Origin: Stomoxys calcitrans
Lineage: Eukaryota > Arthropoda > Insecta > Diptera > Muscidae
DNA length: 64,000 bases
Assembly: GCF_963082655.1 (NCBI RefSeq)
Contig: NC_081552.1
Span: 50,253,280 to 50,317,279 of the forward strand
Direction of reading: 5' to 3'
The position numbers and the translations under genes are program-made. The first letter of the stretch is position 1. Every line of letters begins with the position of its first letter. A model generated the notes under the pieces. It was given only the letters and a program-made list of their open reading frames with translations. It searched no databases and was not told the origin of the DNA. Of the stretch, positions 1-10,555 are shown piece after piece.

Positions 1-570
1 GCATAGAAAAAGTATGGAAAATGAATTTGATTCGTAGACTTGGTTTTTTATTTTACTTCAATTCTATTTGTGTCTGATACAAATTTAAAAAAAAATTATG
101 ATGGTTATATTTTAGAGAGCCAGAGGGAATTTAAATTAAATTACGGAGAAATTAAAAAAAAATAACATGTTATTCGCTTCATTGTGCATAATACGTAATT
201 TAAAATTTGAAGCATAATTTGAGGGATTTATTATTATTAAAAAGTAATTGCATACCTTAGGCCGTAAAAAAATTAAATTTTTTTCGTATGATTCTTTCAT
301 AAAATAAAATGTTATTGCATACAGACAAAGTTTTTTTATTTTTATGTAATTTAAAGATTTTAAATTAAATTTAATTTGTTAATATTTAACAATTTATATC
401 AAAATTTTTTTAAACGATACAAGCAAATCAATAGAGAAGTTAATTATTAAATAGGTAACTTAAGAAAATAATAATAGTATATAATAAAAAGTTATAACGG
501 GACTACGAGCAAAATCGGTGTGGCAAGTAATAACATGTGTAGGGCATGTAGGCAAGATGATGAGACGTTG
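1..570. other. AT-rich DNA, no gene seen
   Basis: Very AT-rich, with poly-A and poly-T runs. I see no open frame, RNA gene or repeat unit that I can support here. Confidence 0.6.
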
Positions 571-905
571 AAGCTTTTCCTATGTCGTTGGCCGGCTTTC
601 GCGGCCATTTGGATTAGCATAAAGTAGACGATTGAAATCAATTTCAAAAATTTTTCCCGTCATGTTTTTGGCGGAAAATTGGGTTGTCAAAAGTCGGCAT
701 TTTTTTATATCCCAAAAGTCAAACGAAAAAATTCTCAAAACTCTTTGTTTCTATAAAAAAAATAAATTGATGGCAATAATCGTACTTCTTTTGAAAGCAG
801 GTTCTATTTAATGCCAAAATCATAAAATCCAGCTGTCTTCGATAAATGATCATAAAATATTAAGAAAATGATTTTTTTTTTGTTGTGGGGCTTAGGAAAT
901 AAAAG
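571..905 (+). repeat. Dispersed repeat, copy A
   Basis: This stretch aligns by eye with 5890-6260. Shared pieces in the same order are a GGATTxGCxTxAAGTxGACGA block, a GAAAATTGG(G/C)TTGTC(A/G)AAAG block, the GCAGGTTC(T/A)ATTT block and CATAAAATATTA(A/T)GAAAA. The copies are clearly diverged, so the family is old. Copy B carries an extra hairpin and an internal duplication that are absent here. No coding capacity is visible, so the class of element is unknown. Confidence 0.5.
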
Positions 906-995
906 ATTTTTTTCCAAAATTTTTAAAATCGAAAATATTTGAAAAATTGCTACGGCTACATAAATTCTCTAAATTATGAATTAGAATTGAATTAT

Positions 996-1500
996 ACTAG
1001 CAAATGACCGGTCGCTTCGCTGCCCTCTATGGTACACCCAATATCAAGGTGTAACTGTATCGCAGTTTTAATAGCTTTAGCCTTATCTGTAAAGGAAGAA
1101 CATTTTGAACGTTTTAGTGCCTAAAAGTACGAATTAAATCTAAAAAAAAACTCTAGTCAGCCGATAAATACTGTCAAGCTGTAACTGTATCGCAATTTTG
1201 AGATCTTCAGCTCAATCCGTAAATAAAGTACCATTTTGTAAGTATAAGTACCTAAATGTACAAATTTTAAAACAATCTTCTCGTCATCCGTTCGATACTG
1301 GCAAGATGTACATGTATCCTTAATTTCACAGATGTAGCTCAGTCTGTTAATAAAGTACCACTTTGTACGCTTTAATACCAAAATTGGCGAAATATTAACA
1401 AAGTCTTCTAGTCGTCCGTTGCATACTGTCAAGATTTGCCTGTATCCCAAATTTTAGATCTGCCTGTATCCCAAATTTCAGATAAAGAAAGTACTAAATA
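996..1500 (+). repeat. Degenerate tandem repeat, ~128-bp unit
   Basis: A block built around CTGTCAAGCTGTAACTGTAT recurs at 1041, 1171, 1298 and 1426, giving spacings of 130, 127 and 128 bp. Each unit also carries an AGCTCA(A/G)TC(C/T)GT segment and an AAAGTACCAxTTTGTA segment. The array opens at 996 with ACTAGCAAATGACCGGTCGC, which resembles a second site at 12962. Weaker relatives of the unit continue to about 2170, ending in a GC-rich stretch with GGGCCCGGGCCTCCCC. Units are diverged, so the array is not recent. Confidence 0.65.
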
Positions 1501-2170
1501 GTACGAATTACAACACTTAAGTACTTCTTATTCCACTGCTGGTACGATTTCAACATTTCATATTTGGTAGAACTTATCGTATATTTGTCAAGACTTCGAT
1601 CATTTTTAGCAAATTTTTTAATTTTACCTTTCTCCGTTCACTGTATTGTATTTTCCTTATTTTGTCTACATACCCCCTTTATTTCGCAACAACAATCATT
1701 TAAGCCATATTTCGAAGTTCTAGCTTTACCCGTTCGCCCTATGCTATGCTAAGTTCACCTGTTTCGTACCTTTTTTGGTATTTTTTGTTTCTAAATGTCC
1801 AAAAACTCTTTTGGCATCCCAACTTAGGTTGCCATAGTGTATCTAAATTCTAAAATTCAAAGCTCTAGCTCAATTAACAAACAAGCTATCAGAAAATAAC
1901 AATTGCGGCACTAAACATACCATTTTTCCCACTTTCGGTACAATTTTGGAAAATTTTTGCCACCAAATCTTTTCCAGAAGCTCTTTAATTTGAGCCCAAA
2001 ATCATAATTCTAGCTCAATCCGTTCGCGCTGGGTAAAAAGTCACCATATCGTTCTTTTTAGTAACTAAACGTACGAATATCACAAAACTCCGTCTTATCG
2101 TGCGTCTACGACCCAAGACCCGCATCGGGGGCCCGGGCCTCCCCTCCCTGGCTACGTCCCTGATGGGAAA
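1501..2170 (+). repeat. Eroded continuation of the ~128-bp array
   Basis: Fragments of the unit at 996-1500 recur here (AGCTCAATCCGTTCGCGCTG near 2012, GGTAC(G/A)ATTT at two places, ACTAAACGTACGAAT near 2074), but without clean spacing. It closes in a GC-rich block at 2108-2165 that stands out from the surrounding AT-rich DNA and may be the terminus of the whole element. Confidence 0.4.
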
Positions 2171-2525
2171 GATTAATATCTGCACCCTCTTTTCAACCTA
2201 ACCTAATAAATAAAAAAATTTAATTGTTGTTTTTTTAATCTGTTTGAAATTTCTAAATTTTATGTTAAAATGATATTTTTTTAATTTTTAATTTGTTCTT
2301 TTATGTAAAACTTCCTTCACTAAATCTTTAAGTCGCATTGAAAGGGGCGAAACAAGAATTTGATTCATAGACTAGACTTGGTTTTTTAATTATCTAAAAT
2401 TTTATTTGAGTTTTTCAGTATTTTGTATATGTTATTCCTAGATTAATTGGTTAGCCCCTAAACAATACAATTTTTTGGCAAACTTTTTGTAAACTTATAC
2501 GACTAAAAGTATACTGTATAGTTTA

Positions 2526-3215
2526 GTTTAATTTTACCCTTCACCATAAGATGGGGTTATACGAGTTTCGTCAATCCGTTTGTAGTACACATAGAAATAT
2601 CGGTTTGAGACCCAAAAAAGCCTTGACATTCAAAGTCGATTTAGACATTTAGACAGACTAACCGCTTGATATTTTGCACAAATACTTTCTATTAGCGTAG
2701 GTTGGTTGGTATAGCAAATGGGGTATACGGTCCATGTTTTGATATAGCTGCCATGTAAACCTGTGAGCCTGCAAAAAGAGCAATCTGATTTGGCTTAAAT
2801 TTTGCACAATGACTCCTTCACACAGTTATCGCTTCATAGCCTGATATAGCTGCCATATAAACCGATCTTCAGATTTGATTTCTTGAGTGTTTAGAAGGAG
2901 CAATTACCACCCGATTTAGCTGAAATTTTGTATAAAAGTTTTGGTATGACTTACAACAGCCGTGCAAAGTATGGTTCAAATAGGTCCATATGCTGATATT
3001 GCTCCTATATGAACCGATCTCCAGTTTGCGCTTCTTGAGCCCTTAGAGGGCGCAATCCATAGTAGAACTAGGGTCACCAACATACGAACCAAGTATGCGC
3101 AGAATGGGTCCTTTGTTTGCCTATTAAGAGATACCGGGCAAAGAATTTGAAAAATGTGATCCACTGTGGAGGGTATATAAGATTCAGCCCGACAAAGCCT
3201 AGCATCCTTTTACTT
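2526..3215 (-). mobile_element. 153-bp-unit element, subfamily I, reverse orientation
   Basis: The right-end block (CCxTCACCATAAGATGGGG, then CAATCCGTTTGTAG) begins near 2536. The interior has units with GATATAGCTGCCAT at about 2740 and 2843 and a variant at 2995; the last spacing is 152 bp and the first is shortened by a deletion. The left-end block follows (TGGAGGGTATATAAGATTC, then CCTTTTACTTGTTTT at about 3205). Compared with the copies at 25.2 and 28.9 kb it is strongly diverged and lacks the tetranucleotide tract. It has no coding capacity and would have to be non-autonomous. Confidence 0.65.
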
Positions 3216-3823
3216 GTTTTATATTTTATTTTTTTTTTGTTTTTTTCTTAGAAAAATAATACGTTATAGTAAACAAAATTTTACAACGTATTTTAGAGTT
3301 TTTTGGTTTTGGTTTTTTATTAGTCGTCATAATATTTTATGATTCAATGAGGACAACCCCTGAAGTATGCAATTATTTATTAAGTAAATGTAAACGTAAA
3401 TCCCTAAAAGTATACTTTAGTTTTTTATTTAATATTTTTGTTGTGATTAAACAGCCGTTCATTTCAGTAAATAATTCCAATTTGTGACTCAGTCGTAAAG
3501 TGTTGTGAAGTGTGATTGTAACTGGGAAATACATTTTTATTAAGAAAATAAAACTTAAAAATATTACTTAGAGCCTTCTCCTGTGCTTTTAATGCAGGGA
3601 ACATATTTTTAAGCTTGGCCTTGAAGACCATTTTTTTTCTTCATTGGTTCTGGTTTTTAGAATCATTTTATTATTCAGGTTTTTCTCTATTGTGTCAATC
3701 GTAACTTATTAAGTAGATTTAAAGCATATTTATAGGCGAATTTTTTACGTTTTATACGGAAGTGCGTTTAGCTTCTTAATTCATATTTTCGGGCTTATTT
3801 TTTAAGTTTTACCATTAAAAACA
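3216..3823. other. AT-rich DNA, no gene seen
   Basis: AT-rich with long T runs. No supported gene, RNA or repeat boundary. Contains CCCTGAAGTATGCAATTATT and CCCTAAAAGTATACTTTAG, which are weak relatives of a motif common at 55-63 kb. Confidence 0.5.
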
Positions 3824-4050
3824 ACTTTTTTGGTTTGTTCGGCCCGAGGTCTTGAAAACTTTAGTATAAGTTTTACATTGTTAGAAGAGAGTCGTTTAAT
3901 ATTGTTAAAAATAATTGAAATTACCTGAGGAAGAAAACCGGTGGTTTTCGAAATATTGGATTTTAAGATAATAAAACAATTTTCAAAAACAATAACATCA
4001 GTTATTTAACAATTGTTTTCATGACCTCGAGCCGAACAAACCAAAAAAGT
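3824..4050. mobile_element. 227-bp element with 36-bp terminal inverted repeats
   Basis: Positions 3824-3859 and 4015-4050 are inverted copies (34 of 36 bases match by eye), starting ACTTTTTTGGTTTGTTCGGC on each strand. The interior is AT-rich and non-coding except for a compact hairpin at 3925-3953. The size and inverted ends fit a MITE, or a fragment of a Penelope-like element in which terminal repeats lie head to head. No target-site duplication could be fixed confidently. Confidence 0.6.
3924..3965 (+). ncRNA. Candidate hammerhead-ribozyme core
   Basis: CTGAGGA (3925-3931) is followed by one extra A, then a perfect 7-bp stem (33-39 with 43-49 of the 39xx block: GAAAACC and GGTTTTC, loop GGT), then GAAA (3950-3953) and TATTGG. 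Hammerhead cores read CUGANGA, stem II, GAAA. Penelope-like retroelements are known to carry hammerheads with a very short stem III. Here stem III would be only 2 bp and I could not pair a good stem I, and the extra A is non-canonical. The match may therefore be a decayed ribozyme or a coincidence of a short hairpin. Confidence 0.3.
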
Positions 4051-4350
4051 ATTAAATAAAAAGGGCAACCATCACAACACAGCATTAAAAACAACCTTGT
4101 AAATTATTCTAAAAGCCTGACATTTTTCATAGATTTGTAGTAAATTTTTTTAAGTGTTAGGGGTATATATGAATGAATGAATGTGTCACATAATATTTTA
4201 TCAAATTTACGAAAAAAAAAATATTTTGTATTCGAAATTAAATGCATCCCCTTCGTAAAGGCATTAAATAGCAAACTAATATTTCTAAAATCCTTCAATA
4301 AAAAAAAAAAACCTAAAGTCTTGTACCAACAATTTTTTATTATGACCCTC
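4051..4350. other. AT-rich DNA, no gene seen
   Basis: AT-rich, with A and T homopolymers. The short open frames here overlap on both strands and have no recognisable features. Confidence 0.5.
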
Positions 4351-4354
4351 CCTC

Positions 4355-4843
4355 TTGTTAGTTAGCCCACAACACCAACTATTTCTGTATAATGTTAGCT
4401 TTCAAAGTCATTTTGTCACGCAGTTTAAGGCGGAAATCCTATTTAAACAAAATTTCAACAACAAACAACACCAGCCAGCAAGCAGGCAACCAACAAGCAG
4501 CCGGGCTAGCCAAACACCCAGCCAACCTGCCGGTATTACCACCAGCCAGCAGCCACAGGAAACATCCACAGATTCTGTAGTATCGCCCATTGAACATAAT
4601 GGCTATAATAACCAACAATGTCCATGGCAAAGTCAGCCGCACAGACATTTCCAAAGCCACAGAGTCACTTTAAAACTAGGTGTAGGCGGGTGCTGTTGTT
4701 GGTATGGCATTGCAACTCTTCGTGAGACCGTTGGCCACTGGTTTATACAAAACAATGTGAGAAAAGTAAAAAAAAAGAATCCAAAGAGGATGTTTAACTT
4801 CTTCCTCTCCATGGGCGCCAGGCCAAGCGCCAACATTGGTTGA
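4355..4843 (+). other. Open frame with Gln/Ser/Pro/Thr-rich centre, status unknown
   Basis: A 162-codon frame. Residues from about 38 to 80 are rich in Q, S, P, T and A, because the DNA here is a run of CAGCCAGCAAGCAGGC-like triplets; the rest has no recognisable domain. The DNA from 4460 to 4720 is clearly more GC-rich than its surroundings, which is why the frame stays open on more than one strand. No splice-site or codon-use argument supports a real exon. It could be a conserved non-coding island, an old gene fragment or chance. I do not assign a function. Confidence 0.15.
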
Positions 4844-5148
4844 CATGGACTTCATTTATGTATTTAAGAAAAATGCGAAAAAATATTGCGCCAAGGACTT
4901 CCGTGACAAAATTTGTTAGCAGGAAAACAGCACTGCAAAAGAATTAATCTAAATATGAGTACAAGACATACAAATTATGCAGAGATGGTGAAACAAATTA
5001 TTGTTATTAAAGGATAAATTTATTTGTTTGTCATTAATTCGTAGACAATAATATTAAAATAGGTTTTATGTTTTACAAAAATTAAAGCATATTGTTAGGC
5101 AGAGAATTAAAAACGATTCATTGTTTTTTCAAATAAAATATTTAAAGT
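4844..5148. other. No gene seen
   Basis: AT-rich spacer without a recognisable feature. Confidence 0.5.
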
Positions 5149-5440
5149 TCACATGATCATTCCAGGTGATACTTCTCTCATTTCAATGAGTGCAGTCCCA
5201 TTAAAGTTTAAGATCAATGATAAGGCGCCTCCTTTTTTATGCCGAGTCCGAACGGCATGCCGCATTGCGACACCATTTGGTAGAGAAGTTTTAACATCGC
5301 AGGATACCGCACAAATGTAGCCGGAATTGGTAAGGGGATAACCACAGCTGATAATTTTTTTGGTGTTCTCCCCAGGATACGAACCCAGGCGTTCGGCGTC
5401 ATAGGCGGACATGCTTACTTTTGCGCCATGTATATGTGTT
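5149..5440 (-). mobile_element. tRNA-derived SINE, reverse orientation
   Basis: Read on the minus strand it starts near 5440 with a tRNA-like head: an A-box-like segment (GGCGCAAAAGTAAGCATG), then CCGCCTATGACGCC, then a B-box GGGTTCGTATCC. The tRNA-unrelated body follows (GGTGTCGCAATGCGGCATGC, CGTTCGGACTCGGC, AAAAAGGAGGCGCC, TCATTGATCTTAAACTTTAA, GACTGCACTCATTGA). The same order is seen at 55.7, 30.5 and 63.4 kb. This is one of the more complete copies. Such elements depend on a LINE for movement and are transcribed by RNA polymerase III. Confidence 0.75.
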
Positions 5441-5885
5441 TTTTTTTTTTGTTTTTAATCCTTTTTTAAAATAAAAAAATTAATTAATCTTGCATAAGCT
5501 TCCAACGGTTAAAATAAAATCGTTAGAATATTTTTAAAAACTGCAGTATAACTTTAGGTGAAGTCATAGATTTTGGGGTTAATGTTTTTACTATTCCATT
5601 TCTTGAAAAATCAAAGTTTTTTATTAGATAAGAAGTATGAAAAATGTTTTATTGCAAAAAAACTTAATGGAATGTTCATGTTAAATTTAGTTGAAATAAG
5701 AAAATCTTCATCTATTTTCATAAACTTATTTTGTATAAATATTTAGAAAAGCTTCCATTGGAAAAATTAAATTATTTTAATCTTTTAAAAATTGCAGCAT
5801 ATTTTTGGGCGAAGCGAAGAATTTATTACAACGCATTTTTTTCATTTGCTTAAAAAAATATAAAAGGAAAGAAAAATAACCAAGA
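5441..5885. other. No gene seen
   Basis: AT-rich spacer with poly-A/T tracts. It contains two loosely related halves (CTTCCA(A/T)(C/T)GGxxAAA with GCAGxATAxxTTTxGG at 5501 and 5751), suggesting an old ~250-bp duplication. Confidence 0.4.
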
Positions 5886-6427
5886 ATAAAGCTGGCCTCC
5901 ATTCTAGCTCCGATTGTAGTATGGATTGGCGTTAAGTGGACGAATGGAACCAACCAAAAGTTTGGTCTTGGGAGAAAATTGGCTTGTCGAAAGACGAAAA
6001 TTTTTTATAGCTCAAAAATTCAAACAAAAAATTTTCTCAAAATTCTTCTAGATACCGTTTTAGTGTCTTGTTGCTTTTGCTTGTAGGCTTGTCGTCACAA
6101 ATTAAATTTGTGACGACAAGCCTACCACTATTGACAGCAGGTTCAATTTTATGTCAAAGTCATTAATATCTACCTTTTTTCGCTAAATGGTCATAAAATA
6201 TTATGAAAAATTTTTTTATTTTGTTGTTAAAACAAAATGGCTTTGGAAATAAAAGGATCTTAAAAAATTAAATTTGTGACGACAAGCCTACCACTATTGA
6301 CAGCAGGTTCAATTTTATGTCAAAGTCATTAATATCTACCTTTTTTCGCTAAATGGTCATAAAATATTATGAAAAATTTTTTTATTTTGTTGTTAAAACA
6401 AAATGGCTTTGGAAATAAAAGGATCTT
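5886..6427 (+). repeat. Dispersed repeat, copy B, with internal perfect 161-bp duplication
   Basis: Homologous to 571-905. The block at 6101-6261 is repeated without a visible change at 6267-6427 (offset 166 bp, with a 5-bp A-rich linker). Perfect identity in otherwise decayed DNA means a recent duplication, or an assembly artefact. The first block is preceded by an inverted copy of its own first 21 bases. Confidence 0.75.
6083..6125. repeat. Perfect inverted repeat, 21-bp arms, 1-bp spacer
   Basis: Arms 6083-6103 and 6105-6125 are exact reverse complements (starting GTAGGCTTGTCGTCAC), separated by one A. It can form a long hairpin or cruciform. The right arm is the start of the 161-bp duplicated block; the second block at 6267 carries the same right-arm sequence but no left arm. 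Confidence 0.85.
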
Positions 6428-7600
6428 TATTCAACTTTAAAAAAAAAAACAAATTAAAATTTAAAAATAAAGAAACAAAAATTAAAAAAAAAATCTTTAG
6501 AAAATTATAAAAAAATACTAAGTCAATTTAAATGCCTTAAGTAATGAATATTTGAAATTTCATCACAATCGGACAAGGGAAACGAGGGTCAGGTATCAAT
6601 GGGTTGATAATAACTTAGAGGTAAAAAAGGTTATTCTTAAAGGTCAAAAAATTATGCAGTTTCAGGTAAAATAAATTAAAATAAAGTAAATTAAATAAAT
6701 AACTTCTTACTATTTCTGCTGAAATGTTTTAATTAATTTATCAAACAGAGTTTTTAAAATTGCTTTTATAAATAGCTAAAAAAATTTTAAAATTTATGGC
6801 ATGCTTTAAGGCTTATTATTATTTACCCAATTGCCACCCCCTGAAGACAGTTATTTTGATAAGAAAATGTATAACAAAAAATATACCAAAAAACGGTTTA
6901 CCACTTTCCCAGGTAAATATTTTGTATGTTAAGTAACTGCAAACAAACGATAGCCGCCGATGTCACAATACCCTAACAGGTGACTGGCCCACACCCATCG
7001 TTCCTTTAAGTTTTTTTTTTGTATTGAACCTTTCCCTACTGTCTGCTGTTGTATTGCTGCAAAATTTAATAAGTAACATTATATGTGAGTAAATCTGAAG
7101 GTAGATTTAAAAAAAAAATACATCGCACACAAAGTTTACAATTTTCAGCCGGACTGCAGGATGCAGTCATCCATTTCAAAAATTGATGAAAAAACTACAC
7201 GCCACTCTGTGTAAATGTCATTGGCATCTCTCGTGGCTGCTGAAGTATGTCCTGCGCCTTTTAGGCTAGCCGTAGCCGCTGGAAGAGGAAACATAAAGTG
7301 TGTATTGAGGCTATAACAAAACCACCAACTCGGTAGCCAAAAAAAAAATCAGGTTATATCAGTACACTGACATTTAAGCTGTTTACTTACATTAATGCAA
7401 CTTCAGCAACATCAAAAAAAAAGGACTACATGAGTGTGGGAAAAAAGAGCAGTACCTTGAAAATTTACTATATAAACCAAATTATTATATTGTAAAAAAA
7501 TTTTGATTTTTAGCAAAGACTTGTGTCGAGTATAAAAATTAAAATTTCATAAGATCTTATTTTTACAAGTCCTTAAAATTTTAAACAAAATTAAATTTTA
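6428..7600. other. Mostly single-copy-looking DNA, no gene seen
   Basis: AT-rich until about 6930. From 6940 to 7340 there is a moderately GC-richer stretch (GATAGCCGCCGATGTCACAA, CGGACTGCAGGATGCAGTCA, GCTAGCCGTAGCCGCTGG) without a long open frame. It could be an unrecognised repeat or a conserved non-coding block. Confidence 0.4.
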
Positions 7601-8060
7601 GAATTTTTATACCCACTACCAAAGAATGGGGGTATATTCATTTTATCATTCCCTTTGCAACATATCGAAATATCTATTTCCGATCATATAAAGTTTATAT
7701 ATTCTTGATCGTCGTACAAATCTAAGACGATCTAGCCATGTCCGTCCGTCTGTTGAAATCACGCTACAGTCTTAAAATAATAAAGATATTGAGCTGAACA
7801 CAGAATCTTTATTTGTCCATAGGCAGGTTAAGTTCGAAGATGGGCTATTTCGGATTATATCTTGATATAGCCCCCCATATAGACCGATCTGCCGATTTAG
7901 GGTCTTAGGTCAATAAAAGCCACATTTATTATCCGATTTTGCTGAAATTTGGGACAGTGAGTTGTGTTAGGCCCTTCGAAATCCTTCTTCAATTTGGCCC
8001 AGATCGGTCTAGATTTGGATATAGCTGCCATATGGTTTGGATAGGTTTAATTGTCAACAA
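7601..8060 (-). mobile_element. 153-bp-unit element, subfamily II, reverse orientation, truncated
   Basis: Starts with TTTTTATACCCACTACCAAA, then the right-end block (CATATCGAAATATCTATTTC, TATATATTCTTGATCGTCGT-like, TAAGACGATCTAGCCATGTC, TCCGTCCGTCTGTTGAAATC). About one and a half internal units follow (GATTTAGGGTCTTAG, TCCGATTTTGCTGAAATTTG, GATCGGTCTAGATTTGGATA). It stops after TATAGCTGCCATATGG; the GC-rich left-end hairpin is missing, so this copy is truncated. Confidence 0.7.
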
Positions 8061-8466
8061 TATAGGAAATCCAAATTTTATAAACAAGAAAGGACCTTAC
8101 ACTTTGTCGAAATAATTGCTTTCAGAATTTTATTTCCAAGGAATTTAATTGTGATATTTTTATCATAAACAAAAATTAGTTTGATATATACCAGAAATTA
8201 AACAAAATCTTCGTTTTGACGAATTTTGATTTTTTTTAGGAAATTGTAATAGTGTTTTATTACATTTTTGAATTTGGATTAAAAATATACCTAATAAAAA
8301 GTTTGCGAAAATTAACAAATTTAATTTTTTGTTAAAATTTTAATAGATTAAGGAGAAAATTCAAAATTTATTTCGTGAAAAAAATCATATTTTTTCCATA
8401 GCTATGACTACTGCTGTATTTTTTGTCCCCCTTTGCGTTATCCATTATTGAATTCGCCATTGCCCA
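8061..8466. other. AT-rich DNA, no gene seen
   Basis: AT-rich spacer up to the assembly gap; no feature supported. Confidence 0.5.
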
Positions 8467-8666
8467 NNNNNNNNNNNNNNNNNNNNNNNNNNNNNNNNNN
8501 NNNNNNNNNNNNNNNNNNNNNNNNNNNNNNNNNNNNNNNNNNNNNNNNNNNNNNNNNNNNNNNNNNNNNNNNNNNNNNNNNNNNNNNNNNNNNNNNNNNN
8601 NNNNNNNNNNNNNNNNNNNNNNNNNNNNNNNNNNNNNNNNNNNNNNNNNNNNNNNNNNNNNNNNNN
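8467..8666. other. Assembly gap (200 N)
   Basis: Exactly 200 N. The round number suggests an estimated or placeholder gap, so the true distance between flanks is unknown. Confidence 0.99.
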
Positions 8667-9639
8667 TTTAGAAATTGAAGTACAGCGAAGAACAAAGCTT
8701 TTGTATGAAAAAATATGGACCATATAACAAAAAAGGGAACGACCACTTGTGGGGTTATTTTTATGCTCTCATCTAAAGTATTTAATTCATTTCAGAAGAC
8801 CATAATGCCCGCCACCTCAACCACTGGCGGACGGATGATCCTAGACAAAAGTGGGGGCCATAGCCATTGCCATCACCACTAACATAAACAGTGGTCGGAT
8901 CCCCGAACTATAGCAGACTACGAAAAAAAAAAATTCTAACATTTCTTCCAATACTTCTTCTTTTGTTGTGTGTGTGTTTTTCTCTTGGCCCACAAAAACA
9001 CTCTGTGCTTTTTTGTTGTTTATAACAATTGAGCTGAAGGAGCAAATAGACAAACAAAAAGAAAACTACCTTTTTTGTTTTTGCTTTTGAAAGTCAAGTC
9101 AAGTGGTCAATATTTAGGAGTCATTCTTTAATATATTTTTCCTGTATATACAATACATACTTATGTGTCGGTCGGCCGGTGATGATGTCTTTGTTGCCAT
9201 AGAATGCCCACACAGGGCCTCTCGGACCTGAATGAACAAATGAAAGCAGCTAATTATCTCATTTTCTGCCTCCTGGTGTTTCTTCAATTGGACTTGATCT
9301 TAAAGTAAAATCTAGTTAAATTTACCGCCATTGCGCTTGTGGATTTCAGCGTGCAATATTGTAATCTATGCTCCCTGTAGTTTAGTGAAGTTTCTCATTT
9401 GGTTTTCAACAGCTCTGCTCATCAAATTTAGTTAATCAGACTGACCGTTTAGATTGTCATCGCTTTGTTAAGGGAAGTCATGCTAGGAAAGTCAACAGCA
9501 ATAGAAAGAAAAAATAGCACCATCTAAACTAAAGTGGATAACAAAGGGGGAAAAATGGTCATGGAATAGATTTGTCTATGAGGAGATTTTTGTAAAAAGA
9601 TTGGGAGCAACAATTACATGGGGTAATAACGAAAATTGT
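8667..9639. other. Single-copy-looking DNA, no gene seen
   Basis: Less AT-biased than most of the window, with no repeat unit that I recognise. Short open frames occur but have no domain features. It could contain regulatory sequence; nothing specific can be supported. Confidence 0.45.
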
Positions 9640-10190
9640 TAAAATTTCATAAAATTAAAATTTTAATTTGGCAAAGTTTCCTAAGAAACTTAATTTTGAC
9701 AACATTTCTTTTGATAAAATGTAGAAATATAGTTTTGGTAAACTTTGCTATAAAAATAAAAGTTTTAGAAAAATTTGTTGACATTTTCTTAAAATAAATA
9801 AAATTTTCTATGAATATAAATTTATTGACAAAATTATCAAGAAAAAATTTCTTTTTGACAAAATTTATACAAAATGTATATAGATATAAAATTTTAAAAA
9901 ACTTTGCTATAAAAATAAAAGCAAAGTTTATTTCTTTAGAAATAAATTTTCTGAGGACAAATTATTTAAAAATTTTCATATTTTCTATGAATATAAAAAT
10001 TGTACTGAATTTTCTTTAGAAGATTATCATGAAAACAACAAAAAAAAATTCACATAATAAAATATTTTTTTATTAAAAAGAGTTAAAAGAATTTTCTGCG
10101 GAAATAATATTTTAACCTTATTTCCCTTAAAAAATTTCAATAGAAATAAAAATTTTAAAGTTTTTAAATATACAAATTATTGAACTTTAA
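9640..10190 (+). repeat. AT-rich degenerate minisatellite (TTTTGACAAAATTT type)
   Basis: Short segments of the form GACAAAATTTTCTA(T/A)(A/G)(G/A)AAATAAA recur roughly every 25-60 bases with many changes. The same family occurs at 10845-11390, 41580-41880, 42700-42900 and, on the other strand, 39795-40140. The interval is non-coding; its 69-codon frame at 9810 is a by-product. Confidence 0.6.
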
Positions 10191-10194
10191 TATC

Positions 10195-10555
10195 AATATG
10201 AGCCTGGAATGAAATGTTTTCGGGAGTAGATTACGAATCTGGCACTCAAAATTAGGTCGAAGTATACACAGTTTTGGAAAATGACATTAAAATTTGTGGT
10301 AACGTATCTAGGTGGCGCTCAGACTCTTTAAAACACCTCAAATAGGTTGTTTGACCCATTATGGCAATATTGGACTGATATAAAATGTATTTGAAAGTAG
10401 AGCACGAAGCTTATATTTACATTAAGGGCCAAGTGTCTGGATGGCCCCCCTCCCCCGAAATACCGCGCAAACAAGAAATTTTTACCAAAGTGGTAATATG
10501 GGACTCAAAAGAAAGGCATTTGGGAAGTAGAGTAAAGTTTTGCCCATGATCCGAG
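10195..10555 (-). repeat. ~130-bp-unit repeat, diverged
   Basis: Units contain GGCAATATTGGACTGATATA or GGTAATATGGGACTCAAAAG, then AAAGGCATTTGGGAAGTAGA or AATGTATTTGAAAGTAGAGC, then AAGTGTCTGGATGGCCCCCC. These align with the cleaner array at 63.6-64 kb. About two and a half units are visible, all diverged. Confidence 0.55.

Noticed and set aside
6640..6680. TTTCAG/GTAAAA on the + strand
   Set aside because: Weak donor and no pyrimidine tract; likewise CCCAG/GTAAAT near 6910.
8423..8746. Open frames across 8423-8746
   Set aside because: They run through the 200-N gap and have no meaning.
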